From positions 1 through 11,923 of the forward strand of contig CAJMRT010000051.1 in the NCBI GenBank assembly GCA_905215855.1: a stretch of DNA of 11,923 nt. The letters are read 5' to 3'. Origin of the DNA: an uncultured bacterium (GTDB taxonomy: Bacteria > Bacillota > Clostridia > Oscillospirales > Acutalibacteraceae). A model generated the notes under the pieces. That model did not search any database. It was given only the letters and a program-made list of their open reading frames with translations, and was not told the DNA's origin. Below, one piece after another: positions 1 through 6,500 of this stretch. Both the position numbers and the translations under genes were made by a program. Numbering within the stretch: the first letter of the stretch is position 1; the number at the start of each line of letters is the position of its first letter.

Positions 1-649
1 TGTCCCCTCGATCCCATGCAACCTCAATTGCGTGTCTTATAGCTCTTTCAACCCGTGAAGAAGTTGTTTCGTACTTTTTGGCAACCGACGGATAGAGCTG
101 TTTTGTCACTGCATTGATAATTTCAGGATGCTCAACAGACATAATGATTGAATCACGCAGATAGTGATAGCCTTTGATGTGAGCCGGAACTCCTATTTCA
201 TGGAGAATATCGGTCACTTTCATTTCAATTCCGAAAGCGTCAATAATTCTTCCTCTGCCAAAATTATTTTTCTTGCTCAAATCCGACAAATCGCTGATAA
301 TGCTGCTTAATTCGGAAATGTTATACGGCTTCAACACAAAATATGATGCACCCGAATTCATAATTTCACGCTCCAGAACAGGACTGTGAAAAGAGGAATA
401 TACCATAAAAACAGGTACTTTTGTGTTCTGCCTTGTGACGCTCCTCATTACTCCGATTGCGTCAAGCCTTGTCATAAATGAATCCATCAGCACAACATCA
501 GGGTTTTCTCTTTTAATTTTATCGCACAATTCTTCTCCGTCTTTTGCGCAGAAAATAACGGAAATATTCTTACTCTGTAAGATATTAAGATTTTCCTGCG
601 TAAATTCGGAAGCGTCATCGGTTACGATTAGTTTTATTTTGTTGTTCAT
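1..649 (-). CDS. spo0A: Spo0A, sporulation master response regulator (3' end cut by window edge)
   Basis: Translating the minus strand from the ATG at 649 gives 216 codons and then the window edge, so the last part of the DNA-binding domain is missing. Residues 1-120 are a CheY-like receiver with the acidic pair D11/D12, phospho-acceptor D56 (VLMDSFM), S85 and K107 (FVLKPYN). After a short linker, residues 145-216 match the Spo0A effector domain almost word for word: VTDILHEIGVPAHIKGYHYL and SRVERAIRHAIEVAW, the recognition-helix region. In Bacillus and Clostridia, phosphorylated Spo0A binds TGTCGAA boxes and commits the cell to sporulation. A GGGGGAAA Shine-Dalgarno lies about 6 bases before the ATG. 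The next gene upstream is spoIVB, the conserved order in endospore formers. Around D56 the usual Pro and Gly of response regulators are replaced (T60, A64), so phosphorylation kinetics may differ. Identity is very secure. Confidence 0.96.
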   Translation of the reverse strand, partial: MNNKIKLIVTDDASEFTQENLNILQSKNISVIFCAKDGEELCDKIKRENPDVVLMDSFMTRLDAIGVMRSVTRQNTKVPVFMVYSSFHSPVLEREIMNSGASYFVLKPYNISELSSIISDLSDLSKKNNFGRGRIIDAFGIEMKVTDILHEIGVPAHIKGYHYLRDSIIMSVEHPEIINAVTKQLYPSVAKKYETTSSRVERAIRHAIEVAWDRGD

Positions 650-681
650 TGTGATTTCCCCCAGTAATTTTTGTTGTACTA

Positions 682-710
682 ATATTACCACAAAATGGTA
701 AAGTTGGCAA
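682..710 (-). promoter_or_regulatory. Candidate sigma-A promoter of spo0A with internal dyad
   Basis: On the minus strand, TTGCCA (710-705) and TAATAT (687-682) are separated by exactly 17 bases and lie 33 bases upstream of the spo0A ATG. They match the -35 and -10 consensus at 5/6 and 4/6 positions. A perfect dyad, TTACCA-5-TGGTAA (685-701), fills most of the spacer and overlaps the -10, a typical operator position. The promoter is inferred by pattern only; no sigma-H site or 0A box was recognised here. Confidence 0.5.
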
Positions 711-720
711 TACCTTCCAT

Positions 721-753
721 AAAACTTTTTTGAAAAATTGAGAAAAAAGTTTT
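721..753 (-). terminator. AT-rich hairpin between spoIVB and spo0A, possible weak terminator
   Basis: An 11-bp perfect inverted repeat (721-731 with 743-753) encloses an 11-base loop, 45 bases beyond the spoIVB stop. The stem has only one G:C pair and is itself T-rich on the minus strand, with no separate T-tract after it. It could be a weak terminator of spoIVB, leaving spo0A to its own promoter, or an mRNA-end element. Low confidence in function; the repeat itself is plain. Confidence 0.35.
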
Positions 754-797
754 ATAATTTGCGTTACTAAATCAAAAATGAACAAACCATCATATAT

Positions 798-1829
798 TTA
801 GTGTTGATTATTGTAGCGATTTGCCATATATTGTGCAAACACACCGTAACCCTCTTTAGGATTATTCAGAAAAACATGGGTAACAGCGCCGATAATTTTG
901 CCGTTTTGAACTATCGGACTACCGCTCATACCCTGTACAATACCGCCGCAATTTTCGAGCAATCTGCTGTCGGTTATTTTTATGACAAAATTTTCATTTG
1001 ATGTCATATCACGGTTGCAAATTCTTTTGATTTCAATTTCATATTCCTGCGGTGTATTTCCTACAAGCGTTGTTACCATAACAGCCTTTCCTGTTTTAAC
1101 TTCATCGTCATTCGCAATCAGATATTTCTTGTTTCTTTTATAATTTTCACTCGTTAAATCTCCGAAAATCCCTAAAGGAGAGTTTACGCTCAAATTACCA
1201 AGCCGAACATCTGTAAAATATCCGCAGAAGCTGCCGGCTTTACCGCAGACACTTTTATCAATTCCGCTGATTTGAGCCTGAACGGTTTCGCCTGATTTAA
1301 GCGGTAACAGTACAGATGTGTCGCAATCGCATATTCCGTGACCAAGTGCGGCAAAATAATTATTGTTATCATCATAGTAGGTCATAGTTCCTATACCTGC
1401 ACAACTGTCACGAACCCACGCTCCGAGAAGATATACTCCCACGGTATTTTTAATCGGTAAAACGGTTTTATTTTCGATTTTGCCATTTCTATCAATTTCA
1501 ACAGTAATTTCATTGCCGTTAGATTTTTCAATTTCAGACTTTAATTCTTCATTTGTGCTGATTTTTGTATTATTTACTTTCTTTATAATATCGTTTACTT
1601 TAAGTCCGCCGTCTTTTGCGGGGCAAACATATTTTTCACCGTCATAGTAGCTTTCAAGCTTGATTATCATTGCTCCGTTAGCATAAAATTTTACTCCGAA
1701 AGCCTCACCGCCAATATAAACCTCATTTTTATCATCAGCGGCATAAGGCGAAAAAGTCGATAAAGTAAATAATAATGTGAAAATCAGGGCAACTGATATA
1801 ATTTCTTTAAATTTTCGCAAAAAATTCAC
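798..1829 (-). CDS. spoIVB: SpoIVB, sporulation serine peptidase (family S55)
   Basis: SpoIVB is secreted from the forespore into the intermembrane space, where it cleaves SpoIVFA and so releases the SpoIVFB protease that matures pro-sigma-K. The 343-residue product has an N-terminal signal/anchor (hydrophobic 10-26, ending near SPYA-A), a PDZ-like domain (about 45-125) and the S55 catalytic domain (about 135-340). The catalytic triad is visible: H164 in AALGHGI, D287 in KITDSRL and S302 in GIVQGMSGSPI. The D-to-S spacing of 15 equals that of B. subtilis D363/S378. It is shorter than the roughly 426-residue B. subtilis protein. The first codon is GTG at 1829, but the bases AAGGTGA that contain it look like a Shine-Dalgarno for a TTG at codon 4 (1820), so the true start may be three codons later. 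Its neighbour spo0A lies downstream on the same strand. Confidence 0.95.
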   Translation of the reverse strand: MNFLRKFKEIISVALIFTLLFTLSTFSPYAADDKNEVYIGGEAFGVKFYANGAMIIKLESYYDGEKYVCPAKDGGLKVNDIIKKVNNTKISTNEELKSEIEKSNGNEITVEIDRNGKIENKTVLPIKNTVGVYLLGAWVRDSCAGIGTMTYYDDNNNYFAALGHGICDCDTSVLLPLKSGETVQAQISGIDKSVCGKAGSFCGYFTDVRLGNLSVNSPLGIFGDLTSENYKRNKKYLIANDDEVKTGKAVMVTTLVGNTPQEYEIEIKRICNRDMTSNENFVIKITDSRLLENCGGIVQGMSGSPIVQNGKIIGAVTHVFLNNPKEGYGVFAQYMANRYNNQH

Positions 1830-1839
1830 CTTCTTTCCG

Positions 1840-1868
1840 TTGCCTTTATTATGATTTGCATTTATAAT
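1840..1868 (+). promoter_or_regulatory. Candidate sigma-A promoter for the ATPase-cca operon
   Basis: TTGCCT (1840-1845) and a perfect TATAAT (1863-1868) are separated by 17 bases. Transcription would begin near 1875, leaving a leader of about 120 bases before the ATPase ATG at 1996. The leader contains only small hairpins (for example GGC-8-GCC at 1928-1941), and I recognise no known riboswitch class in it. The promoter overlaps the candidate spoIVB -10 on the other strand. Confidence 0.5.
1847..1853 (-). promoter_or_regulatory. Candidate forespore (sigma-G-like) -10 for spoIVB
   Basis: The minus strand reads CATAATA here, fitting the CATnnTA -10 of sigma-G promoters, 18 bases upstream of the spoIVB GTG. 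I see no convincing GnATA -35 at 17-18 bases, so support is partial. In B. subtilis spoIVB is transcribed by sigma-F and sigma-G. The site falls inside the spacer of the opposing ATPase promoter. Confidence 0.3.
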
Positions 1869-1995
1869 ATAGATTAGTGCGTTGATGAAAATATTAAAAA
1901 TGTTACTGGCAGAGGATTTTCTGAAAAGGCGATAAACAGCCGTGCATTGTAAATTATTTTCTGAAATTATATCATTTTCTTATTATGAGGTATAT

Positions 1996-4383
1996 ATGGA
2001 AAACATAAATTCTAACCTTGTCGGTCTTACCGATTCCGAAGTTCAAAAGCGTATAGATGAAGGAAAGGTAAATATTTCAACTAATATTAAAACCAAATCA
2101 ATCAAAAGAATATTTTGTGATAACATTTTTACGCTTTTCAATCTTATAAATGTAATTTTGCTTGCGGCATTGATTTTTGTGGGTTCACACAAGAATATGC
2201 TTTTTATCGGTGTTGTTATCGCAAATATAATTATAGGTATAGTTCAGGAAATTCGTTCCAAAATAAGCGTTGACAAGCTGACTATTTTGTCTGAGAAAAA
2301 AATCAATGTTCTCAGGAACGGTAAAATTGCAGAAATAAGTAAAGATGAAATTGTTCTTGACGATATTCTTGTGCTTTCAAGAGGAAGCCAGATTCCTGCC
2401 GACTGCATTGTATGCGACGGCAACTGCAGAGTCAACGAAAGTTTGCTTACAGGCGAATCAAATCTCATTGAAAAAAATGTCGGAGATGAACTTCTCTCGG
2501 GCAGTTTTATTGCGGCAGGAAAATGCTATGCTCAGGCTGTAAAGGTCGGAGCCGATTGCTATGCCGCAAAAATAAATAACGAAGCAAAATATATTAAAAA
2601 AGTAAATTCTCAGATTATGGAGTCATTCAATTTCATTATCAAAATCTGTACATTTGTACTTTTTCCGATTGGCATTGCATTTTTTATTCGACAATTCACC
2701 CTGCCCGATGCAACATTGCAGTCCGCTGTAATCAGCACTGTTGCGTCGCTTGTCGGTATGATTCCAAAGGGAATGATTCTTCTTACAAGTTCTGTTCTTG
2801 CAGTATCAATTATCAGGCTTTCATCTAAAAAGGTTCTTGTACAAGAGATGTATTGCATTGAAACACTTGCAAGAGTTGATGTGCTTTGTCTTGATAAAAC
2901 GGGAACGCTTACAACAGACGAAATGACAGTAACAGGCGTTATTCCGTTTGAGGCTGATGAAAATAAAATTAAGAAGGCACTTTCTTCAATTGTAAAAGCG
3001 TCCGATGAACTAAATGCAACTTTGTATGCACTGCGTGACTATTCAGATTCCGTTTCACCGTATGAGTGCAGTAAATTCTGCGATTTTTCGTCCGAAACAA
3101 AATGGTCGGGCGGTACATTTGAAAACGGCAAGACCTACATAGTCGGTGCGACTGAATGTATTTTAAAAAGCAGAGAAAAGTATTCCGAAGTGTATTCTGA
3201 GATTGAAAAGATAAATCAAACCGTCAGAATCCTTGTTCTTGCCGAAAGCGATAGTGAACCGGACAAAGACTCATTGCCTGATGATTTAAAACCGCTTGCA
3301 CTCATTCTTATCAAGGATAAACTTCGTGATAATGTAAATGAAACGGTAAAATATTTTAAGGAACAGGGTGTCACCTTAAAGGTAATTTCAGGCGACAGCG
3401 TTAAAACTGTTAAAAATATTGCACTTGACACAGGGATCGAGGGTGCAGAAAATGCAATCGATATGTCAACCGTGACAACAGATGAAGAGCTTGAAGATGC
3501 GGCAGAGCGTTGTAATGTATTTGGCAGAGTAACTCCGGCTCAAAAGAAAAAGCTTGTGGTTGCCCTTAAAAAGCACGGACATTCGGTTGCTATGACAGGT
3601 GACGGAGTAAATGATGTTCTCGCACTCAAAGAGGCGGATTGCTCCGTAGCTATGGCGTCAGGCAGTGATGCCGCACGAAATGTGTCACAGCTTGTACTTG
3701 TCAATAATGACTTTGGCGCAATGCCGAGCGTTGTGGCAGAGGGCAGACGAACAATCAATAACCTTGAACGAAGCTCAGCACTCTATCTTGTTAAGACGAT
3801 TTATTCGGTTATACTCTCAATTTTCTTCATATTCTTCCGCACAGGATATCCCTTTGAACCGATACAGCTTACGCTTGTAGGTGCATTAACGGTTGGATTG
3901 CCATCATTTGTTCTCGCACTTCAGCCGAATAAAGATATAGTAAAAGGTAATTTCACCGTAAATATAATAGCAAGATCACTCCCCACAGCTTTTTGTATTT
4001 CGGCAGATACAATATTACTCGCAATTTTAAAGTATATGACAAATATGCCACAGGCACAGTTTTCAACTCTCTGCGTATATCTTACTGCATTTTCATGTAT
4101 GTTGCTTGTAATCAGATTATCAATCCCGTTCAATCCGCTCAGAGCCGTTATGGTCATCGGATGTTCCGCGGGAATAATAATCGGTTCAATCTTCTTCGGC
4201 GGATTGTTCTCAATTGCACCTCTTACATTTGAAAACATCATATTGCTTGTAATCTTTGCTGTAGGCACATTTGTTGTATTTAATATATTCTACAATATAG
4301 CACAGCACTATATAGAAAAATTCAAAAAGGAAAGTCATCTTAAACTGACTGCAAAAAGAAATGCAAATAAACAAAAACGCTGA
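1996..4383 (+). CDS. P-type (E1-E2) cation-transporting ATPase, HAD superfamily
   Basis: An ATP-driven cation pump of the inner membrane; the transported ion cannot be assigned. The reading frame is open back to a GTG at 1942, but the ATG at 1996 has GAGG five bases upstream and begins ENINSNLVGLTDSEV, the usual N-terminus of this family, giving 795 residues. In that numbering: actuator motif TGES at 152-155, M4 sequence MIPKGMILLTSS around 255-266, phosphorylation motif DKTGTLT with D300, a short nucleotide-binding domain (about 310-435) and the hinge MTGDGVND at 533-540, followed by the C-terminal membrane helices with FEPIQLTLVGALTVGLPSF. The family resembles the Exp7/MgtA-like bacterial pumps of Firmicutes. 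Where these pumps normally have PEGL, PEAL or PQGL in M4, this one has PKGM, which places a lysine at the ion site. It overlaps cca by 23 bases, implying co-transcription. Confidence 0.92.
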   Translation: MENINSNLVGLTDSEVQKRIDEGKVNISTNIKTKSIKRIFCDNIFTLFNLINVILLAALIFVGSHKNMLFIGVVIANIIIGIVQEIRSKISVDKLTILSEKKINVLRNGKIAEISKDEIVLDDILVLSRGSQIPADCIVCDGNCRVNESLLTGESNLIEKNVGDELLSGSFIAAGKCYAQAVKVGADCYAAKINNEAKYIKKVNSQIMESFNFIIKICTFVLFPIGIAFFIRQFTLPDATLQSAVISTVASLVGMIPKGMILLTSSVLAVSIIRLSSKKVLVQEMYCIETLARVDVLCLDKTGTLTTDEMTVTGVIPFEADENKIKKALSSIVKASDELNATLYALRDYSDSVSPYECSKFCDFSSETKWSGGTFENGKTYIVGATECILKSREKYSEVYSEIEKINQTVRILVLAESDSEPDKDSLPDDLKPLALILIKDKLRDNVNETVKYFKEQGVTLKVISGDSVKTVKNIALDTGIEGAENAIDMSTVTTDEELEDAAERCNVFGRVTPAQKKKLVVALKKHGHSVAMTGDGVNDVLALKEADCSVAMASGSDAARNVSQLVLVNNDFGAMPSVVAEGRRTINNLERSSALYLVKTIYSVILSIFFIFFRTGYPFEPIQLTLVGALTVGLPSFVLALQPNKDIVKGNFTVNIIARSLPTAFCISADTILLAILKYMTNMPQAQFSTLCVYLTAFSCMLLVIRLSIPFNPLRAVMVIGCSAGIIIGSIFFGGLFSIAPLTFENIILLVIFAVGTFVVFNIFYNIAQHYIEKFKKESHLKLTAKRNANKQKR

Positions 4384-5707
4384 AAAATTAATCAGACAAC
4401 TGAATAATCAAGGCTATGAGGCTTTTATAGTAGGCGGTTGTGTTCGTGATTATCTTCTCGGATTGACTCCGCATGATACAGATATTTGTACAAACGCTTT
4501 GCCCGAGCAGACAAAAAAATGCTTTGAGGCTTATCATACTTTTGACACAGGTATCAAACACGGCACAATTTCCGTTGTATGCGGCGGTGAAGTCTATGAA
4601 ATCACAACCTACCGTATTGACGGTGATTATTCCGATAACCGTCATCCGGACAGCGTAAGCTTTACACGAAACATAAACGAAGATTTGCAACGCCGTGACT
4701 TTACGGTAAATGCAATGGCATATAACGCTGAATACGGTCTTGTCGATCCATACGGCGGTAAAAATGACATTAAAGATAAAATTATCCGTTGTGTCGGAAA
4801 TCCCGATACACGCTTTAATGAGGATGCTCTGCGAATCTTGCGGGCATTACGCTTTGCCTCTGTTTACGGATTTTCAATTGAAGAGAACACATCAAAGTCT
4901 ATATTTAAAAATGCAGACTTGCTAAAAAACATTGCAACAGAGCGTGTGACTTCGGAATTTCTAAAGCTCATCTGCGGTAAGGATGCCGTAAAAATTCTTG
5001 ACGCTTACCGAGAAACTATTGCTGTTATTATTCCTGAAATTACCGCTATGTTCAATTTCAATCAGAACAACATTCATCATTCGTATGATTTGTGGCAACA
5101 TACCCTGACTGCACTCGGTACAATTGAACCGAATCCCATACTTCGTATGACAATGCTCCTGCATGACATCGGCAAGCCTTCTGTTAAAACCACCGACAAC
5201 AGCGGTCAATCGCATTTTCAGGGACATCAGCTTGAAAGCAAAAAAATTGCTGACAAAATTCTGCACAGACTAAGATTACCGTCTGATTTTATTAACGAAA
5301 CTCTTCTGCTGATTGAATATCATGATGTCCGTTTTAACGGCAGTAAAAAGCTTATGAAAAAGGTTATGAATGTACTCGGTACAGACCTTACAAAGCACTT
5401 GTTAGAGGTTGAATATGCCGATATATCTGCCCAATCCGAATATCAGCGAGAAGAAAAGCTCGGATATCTTAAAAAGGCTAAAACACATCTTAATGAAATA
5501 ATCAAAGATAACGAATGTTTTAAGCTGAGTCAGCTTGATATCAACGGCAAAGATATTTTAAACCTTGGCGTAAAAGAGGGAAGAGATGTCGGAAATATTC
5601 TCGATTATCTGCTAATGCTTGTAGTAGATGCAAATGTCCCAAACAAAAAATCAATACTCATATCAAAAGCCAAAGAATATATTTACGGTAATCAAATAAA
5701 TAAGTAA
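4361..5707 (+). CDS. cca: CCA tRNA nucleotidyltransferase (class II) with HD domain
   Basis: Adds or repairs the 3'-CCA end of tRNAs in the cytoplasm, using CTP and ATP without a nucleic-acid template. The 448-residue product shows the class II signature in order: GGCVRDYLLG (25-34) with the metal-binding D39/D41 (PHDTDI), RRDFTVNAMAY (111-121), and NEDALRILRALRF (153-165), whose ED..R residues select nucleotides by Watson-Crick-like pairing. A C-terminal HD region follows: H247 (DLWQHT), H268-D269 (LLHDIGKP) and H289 (FQGHQ). An HD-type C-terminus occurs in many Firmicute CCA enzymes and may give phosphohydrolase activity. The ATG at 4361 lies inside the end of the ATPase gene (23-base overlap) and has only an A-rich stretch in place of a clear Shine-Dalgarno, so translation may depend on coupling to the upstream gene. 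The gene ends at a strong terminator. Confidence 0.95.
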   Translation: MQINKNAEKLIRQLNNQGYEAFIVGGCVRDYLLGLTPHDTDICTNALPEQTKKCFEAYHTFDTGIKHGTISVVCGGEVYEITTYRIDGDYSDNRHPDSVSFTRNINEDLQRRDFTVNAMAYNAEYGLVDPYGGKNDIKDKIIRCVGNPDTRFNEDALRILRALRFASVYGFSIEENTSKSIFKNADLLKNIATERVTSEFLKLICGKDAVKILDAYRETIAVIIPEITAMFNFNQNNIHHSYDLWQHTLTALGTIEPNPILRMTMLLHDIGKPSVKTTDNSGQSHFQGHQLESKKIADKILHRLRLPSDFINETLLLIEYHDVRFNGSKKLMKKVMNVLGTDLTKHLLEVEYADISAQSEYQREEKLGYLKKAKTHLNEIIKDNECFKLSQLDINGKDILNLGVKEGRDVGNILDYLLMLVVDANVPNKKSILISKAKEYIYGNQINK

Positions 5708-5709
5708 TT

Positions 5710-5750
5710 AAAAAAGAGGATTTCAGCGAAAACTGAAATCCTCTGATTTT
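5710..5750. terminator. Bidirectional Rho-independent terminator between cca and the ABC operon
   Basis: A perfect 11-bp stem (5716-5726 with 5733-5743) encloses a 6-base CGAAAA loop. On the plus strand it is followed by TGATTTTTG. On the minus strand the run of A at 5710-5715 reads as a T-tract directly after the stem. It sits 2 bases after the cca stop and 10 bases before the end of the convergent ABC ATPase gene, so it can serve both. Confidence 0.93.
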
Positions 5751-5759
5751 TGTTTAAAA

Positions 5760-6500
5760 TTAAAGAACCTTTGATAAAAATTCCTTTAAACGGTCATCCT
5801 GCGGATTATTGAAGAACTCCTGCGGATTGTTCTTTTCTTTGATAACACCGTCGTCAATAAATACAACATCGGTTGCAACTTCCTTCGCAAAGCCGATTTC
5901 GTGAGTAACAACAACCATTGTCATACCTGCCTTGGCAAGTTCTTTCATAACATCAAGAACTTCGCCGACCATTTCGGGGTCAAGCGCAGATGTCGGCTCG
6001 TCAAAGAGAAGAACATCGGGATTCATTGCAAGTGCTCTTACAATTGCAATACGCTGTTTCTGACCGCCTGAAAGCTGGTTCGGATATGCGTTTGCTTTTT
6101 CGGCAAGCCCTACTCTGTTCAAAAGATCCATAGCGTCTTTTTTAGCCTCATCTTTGCTCTTGCCAAGAAGCTTGACAGGAGCCATTGTAAGGTTGTCAAT
6201 AACAGTCTTGTGGGGGAAAAGGTTAAACTGCTGGAACACCATTCCCATTTTTTGACGGTGAACATTTATATTAACCTTTGGATCCGTAATATCGGTACCC
6301 TCAAAGAAAATGTGACCGCCTGTCGGTTCTTCAAGTCTGTTAAGGCAACGGAGAAAAGTTGATTTACCCGAGCCCGACGGACCGAGAACAACAACTACAT
6401 CGCCTTTAAAAATGTCAATATCAATACCTTTAAGAACCTGAATATCCTTACCAAATGATTTTTCAAGTCCTCTTACGGAGATTAATGCGTTATCTTTCAC
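5760..6500 (-). CDS. Polar amino-acid ABC importer, ATP-binding subunit (GlnQ/HisP type)
   Basis: Cytoplasmic ATPase that powers the importer encoded just upstream. The 246 residues show all ABC motifs in order: Walker A GPSGSGKST (40-48), Q-loop Q90 (MVFQQFNLFPH), signature LSGGQKQR (143-150), Walker B VLLFDEPTSALD with D167/E168, and switch H200 (VVVTHEIGFA). The sequence is typical of the polar-amino-acid (PAAT) family; glutamine, histidine, arginine or cystine specificity cannot be told from the ATPase. The start codon is GTG at 6500, overlapping the end of the permease gene by 11 bases. The AAGGAG upstream is about 11 bases away, slightly long, so coupling to the upstream gene is likely. 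The next feature downstream is the shared terminator. Confidence 0.94.
   Translation of the reverse strand: MKDNALISVRGLEKSFGKDIQVLKGIDIDIFKGDVVVVLGPSGSGKSTFLRCLNRLEEPTGGHIFFEGTDITDPKVNINVHRQKMGMVFQQFNLFPHKTVIDNLTMAPVKLLGKSKDEAKKDAMDLLNRVGLAEKANAYPNQLSGGQKQRIAIVRALAMNPDVLLFDEPTSALDPEMVGEVLDVMKELAKAGMTMVVVTHEIGFAKEVATDVVFIDDGVIKEKNNPQEFFNNPQDDRLKEFLSKVL

Noticed and set aside
423..701. 92-codon open frame on the plus strand opposite spo0A
   Set aside because: It lies antisense to the conserved Spo0A receiver and has no ribosome site; it is a shadow frame.
1875..1995. Metal riboswitch (yybP-ykoY or NiCo type) in the ATPase leader
   Set aside because: The conserved sequences of those classes were not seen.
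2687..2693. Spo0A box TTCGACA inside the ATPase gene
   Set aside because: A lone heptamer within coding sequence is expected by chance and has no promoter nearby.
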